The translations under genes and the position numbers were made by a program. A stretch of DNA of 64,000 nucleotides from Brachionus rotundiformis (lineage: Eukaryota; Rotifera; Eurotatoria; Ploima; Brachionidae), in the NCBI GenBank assembly GCA_016802295.1, contig JAESIW010000200.1, positions 2,807,542 through 2,871,541 on the forward strand. The letters are read 5' to 3'. Positions 1 to 12,537 of the stretch are shown here, piece by piece (position 1 is the first letter of the stretch; each line of letters begins with the position of its first letter). Below the pieces are notes generated by a model. The model searched no databases and was not told the DNA's origin. It worked only from the letters and a program-made list of their open reading frames with translations.

Positions 1-372
1 TGGCAAAATAAACGACTCTTGATTTAAATCCGAATTACTGTTTGTTTTAAATTTTTCAAGATTTTCATTCGAAAAAGATGTATTATAAAAATTATAACTA
101 TTACTGTTGAAATTATAATAATTTGAATTTTTAGGTTGATTTAAATCATTTGAATTAACTTGCTGTTTATTTAATTTTTTAAAATTCGTGCTGCTTTTAC
201 TTCCAAAATAATTAACTGATTTCAAATCCATCTTCTTCTGGTTCATTTCTTGTCTATTAGTGGGCAAAAATGAGCCTGAAGTTAGGGTAAAATTTTCGCT
301 CAAATTGTTATATTCATTTTTGTCATTATAAACTGTTGGAATTGTCTGTGATATCAATTTTTTTGTAATCAT
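1..372 (-). CDS. N-terminal part of an Asn-rich protein of unknown function (cut by window edge)
   Basis: Starting from ATG at 372, 124 codons run to the left edge without a stop, in sequence where chance stops are very frequent. The peptide begins MITKKLISQTIPTVYNDKNE and is rich in Asn, Ser, Lys and Tyr, with runs such as NSNSYNFYNTSF. I see no signal peptide, membrane segment or recognisable domain, so this is probably a disordered N-terminus. A single first exon is the simplest reading. The gene continues outside the window and its family cannot be named. Codon use is similar to the disordered YTHDF N-termini further along. Real gene likely; function unknown. Confidence 0.6.
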   Translation of the reverse strand, partial: MITKKLISQTIPTVYNDKNEYNNLSENFTLTSGSFLPTNRQEMNQKKMDLKSVNYFGSKSSTNFKKLNKQQVNSNDLNQPKNSNYYNFNSNSYNFYNTSFSNENLEKFKTNSNSDLNQESFILP

Positions 373-3300
373 TTCATTTAATAGTCAAAAATTTAATATA
401 TTTTCATTTCACTCGAGTTTCAAAAAATCTAAATAAGAATAAAGAAAGAATGAAAATATTATTTTTCTTATAAAGTTAAGATTAGAGCCATTATAGAGCT
501 AATTAAATCAAAAATGTTTAATGTTATTTTTATTTTAATTGTAGGACTTGATCTAAACCTGTTGTCGATTGAAGGGTTTCTTCTGCATTGAATGTATTCA
601 TAAACATTGGCAATAACATTAATTGTTTAAAAGAAAAACAATCATTCAAGACATGTCATTAATTTAAGGAATCCAGGTCTCTTATCACTTTCGAAGGTCC
701 ATAACAATCAGCTGAGTTGAGATTTTTGTTCAACTGTTAACTTAATAAATTTTGTTTTGCGCTTGCAGATTACTAAGCTAGCTATTTTGGTAAATATTTT
801 GAATAGAAATGAATATTATTTCGTTGTTATTTGAACGAAATAGCAATTTCGATATTAGGAATAATTTTTGTTTGAAACTTAGACGAAATTTGAAAAATAA
901 TATTTAAAATCTTTGAAATAAAAAAAGAAAATTTTTATTTTAATTTGCTTTGTTAATGAATTTATAAATTAAAATCCATATTTTCTTAGAATATTCGTTT
1001 TATATATATAAATGTTTTTTCTATTTGAAATATTTAATAATCCTGATTCAGTGTCACCCAGGTTTTATTTATACCAAAATCTTGGTCTAATCTTTATTTA
1101 TAGCAATTATTAGCCTTGAGCAATAATTCAAACGTTGCCTGTTGGAAAGTTTGTAATTTACAGATTAATAAACTTAATTAATTTTGTCGAAAGCTTTCGT
1201 AATTAAAAAAGTTAAGTTTATAAAAAAGTTAAATTTTTAAATTTTATTTAGATATGAAGAAAGTCTTAACTCAGGTAATCTAAGTAATATGGTTTTCAAC
1301 TTAAAAAGTGTTTTTTTTTAATGAAATCATTTAAAAATTCTTAGATTCTTAAATGCTTCAAGATTGTTTTTTCTTATTTTGTCCTTTAAATAATTTGATT
1401 TGTTTAAATTAAAATAAAAATCAAGTAGCTTAAAGATATTTATAGTTTTCGATGACAAAATGGACTCTTTCTGGTCATTTAAACATTAGAAAATTTTCAG
1501 TTTCAATAAAAAATCACTTACTTTTCTTAAAATTAAATTTTGATAAATTTTCATATGTTACAGCTGATTGTATTTTATTTGCTTAAATTATTAGATAATA
1601 AATTGACTTACAAAACCTCAAAAAGTAAAATTTTTTGTTTGACGGAATAAAAATTAATTGAGATTCTGAATAAATAAGAAAAAAAATTTTATTAAATGGT
1701 TAGTTAAATTGTTATTTTGTTCAATAATTCAAATAATGTTTATTCTTAAATTAAAATTTCTTAATAGAACAAAATTTATAATTACGTTTTTCCTAGAATT
1801 AAATCAACCCTTTTTTAAAGCTTGATTCTATTTAGAAAATTATTGTTGTTAATTCAATAAATTTGATCAAACAAAATAATTTCTATTTCCTCGATTTTTT
1901 GATCTTCGATTATAAATTGATGAGAAAAAGTTAAAAATTAAAAAACTCAATTCATGTTAGAGAATCAATTATGAAAACTGAAATACTAACAAATATTTTA
2001 TTTCTAAAATAAAAATTTCAATCTCAGAATGCAGGTATATTATCCCCAGAAGCTCTGTCAAAAGTTGCTTGTTTTATTATTTAAGATTTTGTTTTTAATT
2101 CTTATTTCAATTCATTTGAACAATCAAAAAATATGATTTTAAAACTAATTATAAATGATTTTTAATTACTAATAAAAATATTATTCAATAGGTGACTTTT
2201 ATTCACTGCTATTATGCTGTGACTAGGACTACGAAAATTTTATTGAATTTTAATTTGGGATTTAATAAATTAGAAATATTTATTTCCTTAAAGATTTAAA
2301 AAATTGTCGCCAATATCAAAAGGATTAGCTACAAGGACCATTTTATAATTGACACACTATCTGAATTTTTACTTATTTTTAAAGTACAGATGATATAAAT
2401 TAATGCAAATCTTTCGCAAAAATTATTAGTATTTTTTAACTTAAAAAATTTACATAAACAAAAAATAAATATTTGTTTTATCACAATTTAGAATTTCAGA
2501 AAAACAATATAAAGATTCTGATTTTTTTTCAAAAATTTTATCTTATACAAAAATTTTATTTTAAATTGAGACGTAAACAGCTAATTTAGAAGTGAAAATA
2601 ATTTTAGAATTGATAAATTTGAAGACTATAATACTTAAAAATTATTTATATAAAAATTCTAGTAGCTTGAATCAATGGATCATTTAGAAGAAAATCTGAG
2701 AAAATTCAGAAATTTTGCTTATCTCAAAAAGGAATCATTCAAGGAGAAACTTGATCTTTTTTTAACTATTATATAATCGGATAATTTGTGTAAACATATT
2801 CGAAAAAATCTCATTGTCAAGCATTGTCAAGTGTTTTTTATTTTGTAACTTATTTATTAATTATATTTTTAGCTAAAATATATTCGAAAAAAATTTAAAA
2901 ACTTAATTAAATTTTATTCTATTAAAAATTAAAGAAAATATATAAGTAATTTCTATTGATAATATTAATTTTTGAATCAATCCTTAATATAAGTTGAGGA
3001 AAAATATATTTAAAATTCAAAAAAGAGAAAATATTTTAGTTTCAAAAAATTGAAAATTAGTTTATTATTATTTTTTAAGTCACGAGACAGTCTATGTAAA
3101 CTCTTTTTTTACATAGTTGATCTTAATGAACCCCTATCGATATGAAACGTGATTTGGGGTGGCTGAACAGTTGTTCAAATTGAAGCTATTTGTCATTTGA
3201 ATATTTCCTCGATGTTAAGTTAATTAATAATTCATTAATTATTAAATAAAAGTTTTTTGCTCAAAGTTTCATTTGAAAATTGTTTAAACATGGTTTAGAT

Positions 3301-6300
3301 AGGAATAAATCCACAAAGAAATAAATCTGTTATTTAAATTTTAAACATAATGGGATATTTTAGAAATTTATCTTTTAAGTATTAAATAAATATTTATAAT
3401 TGATGAATTGAAAACCTCTCTAAAAACAATTTTATGTAAATTTTTGATTAATTGTCAAAATAAATGTTCATTTAATCAAGTTTTTCTTAGCTCTAATTGT
3501 AATTATTAAAACTGTGAAAATTTAAATCTTAATTGAAAAAATTTCCAATTTTTTTTTAGTGCTCAATCAAACACAGAAAATATTGATTGAATTCATTGTT
3601 CTAATTAACTTATGATATAATAGTTTTGATCATTTGTGAGCATAAAATTTAGGATCTTAAAATAAGATCCGTTTCTGATACTCAATTGGTAAAAATTTAT
3701 CTTTCTGCTAATTTTAAAATTAGAAATATAAGATTGATTCATCTTTTTCTGTTGAAAAGAATTAAGGAATTAAGATTTTGATTTTTAGTGTTAAATTTTT
3801 TAAAATTTTATGTATTAAATAATTTATTAGCAAAAATATCAAACTTTATTCATGAAAATTCTTTATTTTATTTAATCAATGATTTTTTTCGAGAAAGTTA
3901 TCTTTCAAAGCAATAAAACTTTTATTGATTATATTTAAAAATTGATAAAAAAACAGTACTTGTTTATTATTTATAATAAAATTTTTTATTTATTTTCAAT
4001 TACAAAAAACAACTTAAAATAATTTTACGACAATAATAAATAAAGCAAGCGAAATTTATTTAGATTATGCAATAAATAATTCGTTCTAAAAGTTTTCTTT
4101 TCATAAAAATAGTACCAATCAATCAAGAGTCACTGCTTTTCTGCTCAAGTGGGCTTTGAGATTATGTTAGCTATTACTAGAAGCAACCAAATTCATTCAA
4201 ATTTTAAGATTAAATTATTGGTAATTTGGTGAATTAGATCCACAAACAGCACGATCGAAAGCAAAATTTTATTAAATTAAAGTATGAAAATTAAAAAAAA
4301 GACCAGTTTTTAAATATAAGTCTTAGAACTGTCTAAAGAAACCTTGAGTATATTCTAAGAACTTATTCAAATTTTTAAGCACGAGTTTTAAGAGTTTGCG
4401 CTTCAAGCTTGACAGACTTTAAATAAACCAAAGGAATAGTTTAATCAAATTATATAACTTTTTTTTACAACAAATCAAGCAATATAAATAAAGTAATTTA
4501 TTTTAAGAATTTAAATAAATTTCAGAAGCGCCTGTCTCATAAATTCTCTTTATTTCTCATTATCTAAATAAACAAACATTTTTCAAATCAAACAAATAAT
4601 AGCCAATTTAAATGTTTTATTTTGAATATATAAAAGGATAATTAAAAAATTTTTTAGTATCTTTTTGTTCTAAATTTTACTTTAGTTTATCAAAAAATAA
4701 ACTAGTTGTCACATATTTAAAAAAATTTAATTCAAAATATTTCAAAACTATCCAAAATTATTCAAAATAGAGTTTTATAATTAAACTTTATTATTTAGGA
4801 TACTTTTTATTTAAGGTGATATCTCATTAATATTAATAAACTTCCCTCTATTTGAAAAACTCTCTCTCTATTACATAACTTATAAATTAAAAACTGAATT
4901 TTAATATCGTTTTTGATCTCATCTTGTTTTGATAATTCAAAATAGCGCGTAAGCTAAACACATTCAAGTTTATCAAAATTTGAACTTTTTCCGCTGATCT
5001 AAAACTAAAAGTTATTGATTTTAAAGAGTAAGCTATTAAAATTTTAGTTTAATTTTGAAACAAATGATATCTTTAATTTATTTAAGATTTTATTTTATTA
5101 GCAATTTTTAATTGTTTAAAGTGTAAAATCAATAGACTAGCAAATGTTATCATTATATCTTTAGATAATCATCAGGTTTTGATTAGTTTTTTTAATCAAA
5201 GTGCAATGTTCTCCCAAGTACACTACACTACATCAAAAACTCAATTTCTCTCCATAATAGAAATTTTAACAATTTATTTTTAATCAGTGAAACAAATTTT
5301 GAATTGAATAAGAAAAAATGTTAATTGTTTGGTAGAAATAATTCTTAAACAAATGAAATTCTCAATTCAGACTTAGTCAAATATTTTCAGATATTTTTAT
5401 CAAAAAAGAAAAAATATCTAAAATGATAATTTTTTTCATAGACAAAAATACTTAACATTTATTAGTTTAAATGAACATCTTGAAAGCTCGTTGTTACCTA
5501 ATAAATTTTATGCGGAGTATTTGTTATTTCGTTTCTAAAAAAAACTCACATAATTTTAGACATTTTCGGCTAAAAATTCGCTTTAAATAATAATTAAGCA
5601 TAATTATCCAGAAACTTGGGTTTAAAAATTAAACAGTGCCATTTGCATTACTCATTTTTTAATCAAAATATACCACAAGAATATTACATAAGCTAATGTA
5701 AGATTATTTATATAATTTTTTATTTTAAAATCTCTTAAACATAATTCAAATCGTATTTAGTGATTAGGTAATTTTTTAAATTTTAAGGAAAAATTAATTT
5801 CGGAAACTGAATTTGGTATCTATTTGGTTTATCGATAATACGTATATGTGCTTTTTTTTGTTTGTTTGGCAAAGCAGTCTCAAATATCATTGATACCTGT
5901 ATATTATTTTAAAAAATGATTTTATAATGTTTGGAATTAGCATAAAATATAGCTCTAGGAACCCGTATTTATAGTTTTATGATTCCATTTTTTATGCTTA
6001 GACAAAATGTGAAAAAATGTTAGAACAAAAGTATAAAAATAATTTAATAATTGCTGTTTCAGTTGGGCTTATAATACAAATGGGTTTCCTAAAGCGATAA
6101 GGTCTTGATAAAAATTAAAAAAAAATTACATAATATGTAAGAAAATTTTATAAATGTGATGCCATTTTTACATTCTATTCTAAGTGTAAAAATGCAGTTT
6201 ATGCTCTTGAACTAGAATTTCTTTTTAGTTAGTTTAAATTTAGTAAGTTCAAAAAAAGCTTGAATCAAGAGAAAATTTATTCCTAATTCTATTAATAAAA

Positions 6301-6432
6301 TTCCAAAATTTAAAGCTTAATTTAAATTTAATTAGATTATTTTGGTCTTAGTGACGATCGACCAAATTTGTAGTTAATTTAATTTGATTTTTTGTCTTTT
6401 GATTATTTTCCATAATATGAGTTTGTGAAGTA
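373..6432. other. 6 kb AT-rich intergenic region
   Basis: No coding frame with protein-like composition or matching splice sites was found on either strand. The sequence is mostly A/T runs. The only local structure noted is a cluster of three hairpins at 3092-3177, listed separately. Very short exons or a non-coding RNA could be missed here. Confidence 0.5.
3092..3177. other. Cluster of three short hairpins
   Basis: Three consecutive inverted repeats lie within 86 bp: CTATGTAAA/TTTACATAG (3092-3116, 7 nt loop), ACCCC/GGGGT (about 3130-3160) and TGAACA/TGTTCA (3164-3177). The middle one is unusually GC-rich for this region. It could be a small structured RNA or chance; no known RNA family is recognised. 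Confidence 0.25.
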
Positions 6433-7195
6433 ATGGTCAAAAATAATACCCCAGTTGACAAAGTAATTGTTTAATTCATTTTTGTAAAATTTTATTTTTA
6501 TTATTTCTAAGGTTATTTTAAAACTAATTTACGTTGCCGGTAATGACCAAGCAGGCAGAGAGTTCAATGTTTTACCAAATCTTACTGGTAATTGATGCCA
6601 ATTTTAAATTTTGTTCCAAAGGCCTATTTAATTGTTTAAATTTAAAGCTGCACAAATTGCCCAACAAGTTTTTGACGAATGGCCTCAGGAATGGCAAGCG
6701 AGCAAGGTTGAGCGTGCCGAAGTTTTACGTTTAATATACCAAGGCAGATTTTTACATGAAAATGTTACCCTGCATTGTAAAAAAGCATTAAAATTTTAAT
6801 TATTATTTTATTATTAATGTTTTTAAAGCGTTAAATATTCAGGCTGGACGAAAATGTGTCATGCATCTCGTTCCAAGAGAGAAAATTCCCCAGCCAAATA
6901 TAGGTTTGTATACAAAATTTAGTTATTTCGTAAGAAGCTTGCTGTTAAGGTTAGTTTGATTATGATGCTTGTTAGATCATCAATTTTTTAATTAAATAAA
7001 ATTTACTTGTGATGTAAATCGATGCATAAATAATTAAAAATGGCTGATTAATTTAAAAAAGATGAAAGAATTTTATTCAAATTAATTCAATGAAAATAAT
7101 TATCTATTATTAATTTTTTTTAATTTTAAGACAACTCGAATAAGGAAAAAATACACCAATCTGAAACTGGTTGTTGCATGTGTTCAATGATGTAA
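6433..7195 (+). CDS. UBL3: Ubiquitin-like protein 3 (membrane-anchored ubiquitin-fold protein)
   Basis: Five exons with consistent phases: 6433-6462, 6512-6587, 6648-6776, 6829-6903 and 7131-7195, giving 124 residues (human UBL3 has 117). The ubiquitin fold reads VILKLIYVAG, then VFDEWPQEW, LRLIYQGRFLHENVTL and CVMHLVPREKIPQP, all typical of UBL3. The last residues are GCCMCSMM, so the protein ends in a CaaX box (CSMM) with extra upstream cysteines. UBL3 proteins are prenylated, held at the plasma membrane and reported to sort cargo to small extracellular vesicles; they are not conjugated and lack the C-terminal Gly-Gly, as here. Terminal Met predicts farnesylation, whereas the human box ends in Leu. 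The first exon carries only ten codons; its ATG is supported by the family's short N-terminus. Confidence 0.9.
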
Positions 7196-8127
7196 ATTGA
7201 ATGATCTATAACGCAAAATAAATTTTTTGACAAAAAACATTTCAATTATTATTCTTTTAAATAACAATTAAAATTCAAAACAGTATATAAAACATTAAAT
7301 AATTAAAAAATTAAATTATGTTACGGATTATTCGATACAAGATATTTAGTAATGATAAAATGATCGATATTCCAGCGTTTTATTTTTCAACATCTAAATG
7401 CGCTTTACTTTTTTTGTAAAATAGCTTACAACTCAAATGATTTTGTATCAAAATTGTAAAATAATTAAAAAATTTAAACACAATAATTTTCTCGGTTTTT
7501 TTTTTTTAAATAAAGAAATTAAATTTTTATTGATATTTATTTTAAAAAAGGGAAAAAGATTGTCGACGAATGGTTTTTGTCACATGCTTAGGTGTTACCA
7601 AGAATTTTCAAGATTACTTAAAGTCAAGGTTAAAATATTATCAAAAAATTAATTAAATATATTATGAATTTTCAAATTTATAAATGGCTAAAAATAGTAA
7701 GCATCAAATTTATCCATTTATCTTAGCTATTTGAATTTATAATTTAAAATTAATTATCTACCCAATTTATTTTCTTTTATGTAACGCTCGGTTTCTTAAA
7801 AACAATTCAATTTTATTATTGTTAAATATTAACTTTTCAAATACTTGTTTTTCTTTAGATAAAAGAAGTTTTTTATTAAAAGGTGTAAGTAACAATAAAT
7901 TTAATTTTCATACTACAAAATTTAATTATATCTTTATTTTGTAAAAACATCAATGTCTTTTTTATTAACATAACATAACTTTTGTTCTCGTAATTGCTAA
8001 ATTTTTGTTTTAAAAAGTAAGTTTCCAGAAAATAAAGAATTTATTTAAAAAACTTAAACAAATTTAAAAAAATAGCTTATCAATTTTGTTTAAAACTTAT
8101 CTAAATTTAAAATCAATTATGATCAAT
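7196..8127. other. Intergenic spacer between UBL3 and TM9SF1 3' ends
   Basis: AT-rich spacer between two convergent genes. It should hold both 3' untranslated regions. Nothing else is supported; one 71-codon frame at 7437-7652 is Lys/Phe/Leu-rich, low in complexity and not protein-like. Confidence 0.5.
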
Positions 8128-10370
8128 CTAATCCATTTTTATATTAAAATAAATATATCTGATAAACTTCAAGCTTGTGTAGTACCCAACTGTACCAAGC
8201 ATTAGACAGAAAATATAACAGGTCAACAGAGTATATCCGAAAAACTGAATTGTTTGCAGACCGCCAGACATATTGCTTCTTTTAATAAAGAAAAAAATCG
8301 CATAGGCTAGCACAAATAAACCAGTTGCCCTAAACAAATAAAATAAATTAGAAATTCACTTAAAAATTAAACTAATCACCCTGAAGTTAGAATTGAGCGC
8401 CACCACCATCTGTAATCCTCTGATGCTAGCTGAAAATAAGTCAATGAAATCGAAATGCATGCTGTTACACTAAGGAGGATGACAAAAACAATTCCCAAAA
8501 TTCCATACAATGTATACTGATCTCTTCCCCAAAGAGTCGAAAATATATAATATAATTCAACGCTGATGGCAGAAAAAGGTAAAAACCCTCCAATGATCAT
8601 GTGAGCTAAAGTGCTACGATACCAAGGTATTGGTGGTATTTCTCGGCAAATATTTTTTGTTCTACAAGGAGCGTCAAATGATCCAGTTGAATTTTTTCCA
8701 ATAATTCCACCGAAAACAGTCAGAGGGTATCCAATTACTATCCAGACCAGTCCTAGAACAACTACTGTTGTAAAAGGCAGTGCTTGAGTGCTTCCATACG
8801 CCCATGCTACTGAATTAATGATGCTCCATGTTAAAAAAAATGGAACAGTGTACAAACAAGCTGTCAAATTTATGTTCCAGACCCATTTCTCACCATTCAT
8901 TTGGCGATAATTTTTGGCACTCACAAATCCAGCTATTCCTGATGTCAATGCATAAAGCAAAAAAGCTGCTGTATTAAGACTTCCATGTCTATGCACATTG
9001 AATAAACCAAGCATAGCCATCAATAAAATACCAAAAGCTAACACTAAAAATTGTGCTCCAACACCCAAAATTGAACAAAACAAAATCTTGAATGAAGGAA
9101 ACCTAAATACATCATTGGATATTAGCTTCCAACCATAATCTTCGTCATCTAGCGGCTCATCTCCCTCAGTGTTATATCGCGAAAAGTCATTTTTTAACAC
9201 TCTTGACTTAAAAATTTATAATTAAATTTAAAGTTAGGTTTGAATATTTTAACTTACCAAGATAATGACCACGAAACCAAGCAATAGAAAAACTAGAATT
9301 ATCGAGTTAATTATCGACAGCCAGTGAATCTAAAAAATAATTTAGTTAATTTAATTTGTAAATAGAATATTGAAAAATGTACTTCTAAAGTCTTTGGAAA
9401 AAATCCAGTTGAGCGTAATAATTTACCTCGATTTTGAAATGTGATACTTTTTATAAAAATAATTTTTAAATAATTTTAATTTAAAGCGCTATTTAATCTA
9501 ATTTACTTTGATTTTTCCCAATAAACACTGTAAGTAAATGTAAGCTCAATAGGAGCAGTAACATCATCTAATTTTGACGGAGCTCTTTGTTTAGTGGACA
9601 CATTTGCATAAATTATCTTAATTAAAACTTATTAAATTTATTAAAACTATTAAAATAGATTACTCTGTCTTCATTATAAAAAAAGTAAAAATCATAGTGA
9701 GTATAAAGATATGTATGATGCGTGTGAGGAATGAGATTTCCTTCTTCTAATTGCCCTACGAATCCTCTCATTGGAATGTCGTCTTTAATTTGGATAAAAT
9801 TTAATATTAATAAACTAAAAAGTCAAGATAATTTTACCAACTACAAATTCAAAATAGTATAAATCTTCAATAGCAGATTTTAATTGTTCTATTTGTTCCT
9901 GACTCAGGGTAACAGTACAAAGCTGTGCTGAGTCCAATGTTTGTCTGAATTTAACTACGTACATTGATTTTGCCATTCGATCTCCATCCAGTACTTCACC
10001 CAAAGTTAAACTCTGGTGTTCAATCTTTAGTACAAAACAATAAGATCTAATACGATTTTTTTTTAAAGATGGGCTTCAAACCTTTTCTGGTCGACACAGT
10101 GGCAAAGAATAGTAGTGGTAGGTTTCATGCTAAAAATAAATAATTTAAATCAATTTAAACAATTTAATTTTAAATGTCAAATAAAATTTTAGCAAAATCA
10201 TTAAAAGCTGTATCTTAAACACTTACTGGATTCCAGTAGGGTCCTACTTTGTTAACGTAGATTTCTACATTGTCTCCATCCTTATATTTGATGGCTTCGG
10301 TCGAAATTAAGGAAGGAATAGTTAATAAGACTCCCAACTGCAATGTAATCACTAATTTAAACCAAGTCAT
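8128..10370 (-). CDS. TM9SF1: Transmembrane 9 superfamily member 1 (nonaspanin)
   Basis: Nine exons on the minus strand: 10370-10227, 10129-10082, 10024-9838, 9782-9664, 9616-9507, 9446-9383, 9329-9258, 9206-8380 and 8329-8128. Phases agree throughout and give 590 residues (human TM9SF1 has 606). A signal peptide (VITLQLGVLLTIPSLIST) is followed by the luminal nonaspanin domain with VGPYWNP, ETYHYYSLPLCRPEK and LYYFEFVVDDIPMRGFVG, then SIINS before the first membrane helix and eight more helices in the large exon. Family hallmarks include DVFRFP, GAQFL, FNVHRHG, FDAPCRTKNI and SAISVELYYIF. The C-terminus is KMD, the K-x-D/E signal that binds COPI and keeps TM9SF proteins in the Golgi. Introns are 45-97 bp. 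Predicted role: Golgi or endosomal trafficking of membrane proteins. Confidence 0.95.
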
Positions 10371-11535
10371 TTTTTATTTTTAGCGGAATATCAATTCATA
10401 TGCTGATTTTTTTAAAAATAAATTTAATCAGCCAACAAGCATAAAAATATCTTAGGTATTTTATTCTGAAATTAAAAATTTAACAATCAATTTTTCAAGC
10501 ATTCACTTTGGTCGCATATTTTATTAAAATATAAAAAAAAATTATTCAAATATTTTATTTTGAGTATTTTTTATCAAAGCATGTAAATTGTTAAATAAAA
10601 CACTGACCCAATTTAAAAATTTTTAAAATCAATTTGAGATTAAATAATAACTTCCTTCATTGTCAAATTACTATTTAACTAATTATATTTAAAAAATTTT
10701 AATTGTATTATATTTTATTATTTAAATTATAATTTTTTATTATAAATATATTTTCATTTTTTAATTAAATGAAATAGCTTAATGAAGTCAAGGCTACATA
10801 ATAAAATAAAGTTAAGATAATTAAGCTAAATACCAAAATATGTAGACACCCATTTAGCTCATCAAATCAAGTAAATTAGTTAGTCATTGGAGTAAACTAG
10901 TTCAATCACCTATCCACGTTTTCATTTTTTGTCTTTATGAACAATAGCTTGAAGAAGAGTGCAATAGAGATAAACTTAAGTGAATACTTAATTTTGATAA
11001 TTTTTATGATAAGAATATTCCATAATTTTTTGAAATACTCCAGCAAAAAGTAAATTTTTTGAATTGATAAATTTTAGTTTAGATACATCTGGTAGAACAT
11101 CTGGTTCATTTGGTATTCAATTAAAAAGACAAAAAAAACTAATTGATAATTTGAAATTTAAATTAATAAGTTTTTTTTTCAATCGGATGCGTGTAACAAA
11201 GAAAAATATAAGAGCTAAAATAAATGCCCAATATTCATAACTTTATACACAAATTAAAATCAAAACAAATACTATCAGCTTTTTAATTCATATAATGTTT
11301 GTTTAACTTTATTTTTGCTAGCTAGGTAAATTAAGAATATTAGAATAAAATTTATTAATTGAGCCGTGTTTATTGTTGTGAAAGTTTATGGGAAGATAAA
11401 AAATTTTCTAAAACTAATAAAATTAGATAATTAAAATTATAAAATCTACATCTTGAATAGTTGTCATTATATCATTTTAATTGCGTTTATTTATTTTTAT
11501 TCAAAAAAAATAACTAAGACTTAATTTAGATAAAA
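10371..11535. other. Intergenic region between divergent TM9SF1 and PGRMC genes
   Basis: AT-rich, no protein-like frame. As the two flanking genes are divergent, both promoters should lie here, but I cannot pick out specific elements. Confidence 0.5.
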
Positions 11536-12139
11536 ATGCCAGAAGCATTTGCTTTGGCTCGTCGGTTTTTTAACGATGTAGTCTCATCACCGGTCAATAT
11601 TTTCTTAGTAGGTCTGATTTGCTATTTTTCCTATAAATTGATCAAAAAAGATAGTGCCAAAGCGCCACCCAGAAAAAACTCAAAATCAGAAAATAATTTA
11701 CCTAAAATGTCAAAACGAGATTTCACTTTGGATCAATTGAAGGAATACGATGGTGTAAATTCGAACGGGCGAATACTGATCGGAGTATTGGGAAAAGTTT
11801 TTGATGTTTCTAGGGCCAAAGATTTTTATGGTCCTGGTGGACCTTACTCGGTATTTGCGGGTCGCGATGCGTCTAGAGCTTTGGGTACATTTTCGGTGGA
11901 CAATTCTCAATTTAAAGATGAGTACGATGACCTAAGCGATTTGAAACCTTCACAAATGGACAGCATCAAAGAATGGGAAATGCAGTTTTTGGGTACACAA
12001 TTTTTTTTTTTGTTTACTTAATTAAATTAATTTTTACAAAACTAAAGAAAAATATCCTCTTGTTGGTAAACTGTTAAGGCCTGGCGAACAACCTACTGTT
12101 TACGAAGAAGAATCATCCGATGATAAAAAACAACTTTAA
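11536..12139 (+). CDS. PGRMC1: Membrane-associated progesterone receptor component (cytochrome b5-like haem protein)
   Basis: Two exons, 11536-11992 and 12048-12139, giving 182 residues. An N-terminal membrane segment (VNIFLVGLICYFSYKLI, about residues 20-36) is followed by a basic linker and a cytochrome b5-like MAPR domain starting at RDFTLDQLKEYDG. The haem pocket segment FYGPGGPYSVFAGRDASRAL is nearly identical to vertebrate PGRMC1/2 and retains the tyrosine that ligates haem. DEYDDLSDL and VGKLL..GEQPTVY close the domain, and the tail is acidic as in vertebrates. The family binds haem in the ER membrane and supports cytochrome P450 enzymes. An invertebrate gene like this is probably ancestral to both PGRMC1 and PGRMC2, so the symbol denotes the family. 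Confidence 0.93.
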
Positions 12140-12537
12140 ATTTTATTTAAATTTAACTTAAAAATGAGTTGTTTTTTTTTTTTAATTTTTAAGATTTTTT
12201 GTATTGATTTCTCTAAAGAATTGATTTAAATCGATAAAATGTTAAGTTTTAGAGTTTATTTTTTTTTGATTAGTAAGCCTAGCAATACTAGGCTCAAAGC
12301 TTTACATTAATAGCAAAAGAAAAACAGTCAAATGGCTATCTATTAAGATTTCAAATAAACTAGCGAATTTTTTTGTTAAAATTTTTGTGTTGGTAACTGA
12401 TTTAGTAAAAATTGGTTAATAAAATTATTTATTTGAGGTTAGATCTTGGTTATTCTAATCCTTTTCATATTCAAATTGGTGCTTGCATGCCAAATTTATT
12501 TTCGTTATAAAAGAAATTACAAATTTTAATTTAGAAA
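12140..12537. other. Short intergenic spacer
   Basis: Spacer of about 400 bp between two genes on the same strand. It should contain the PGRMC polyadenylation region and the EXOSC9 promoter; no distinct element is visible. Confidence 0.5.

Noticed and set aside
6534..6734. 66-codon plus-strand frame in the UBL3 region
   Set aside because: It is a wrong-frame read through two UBL3 exons and an intron; the spliced frame gives a clear UBL3 protein.
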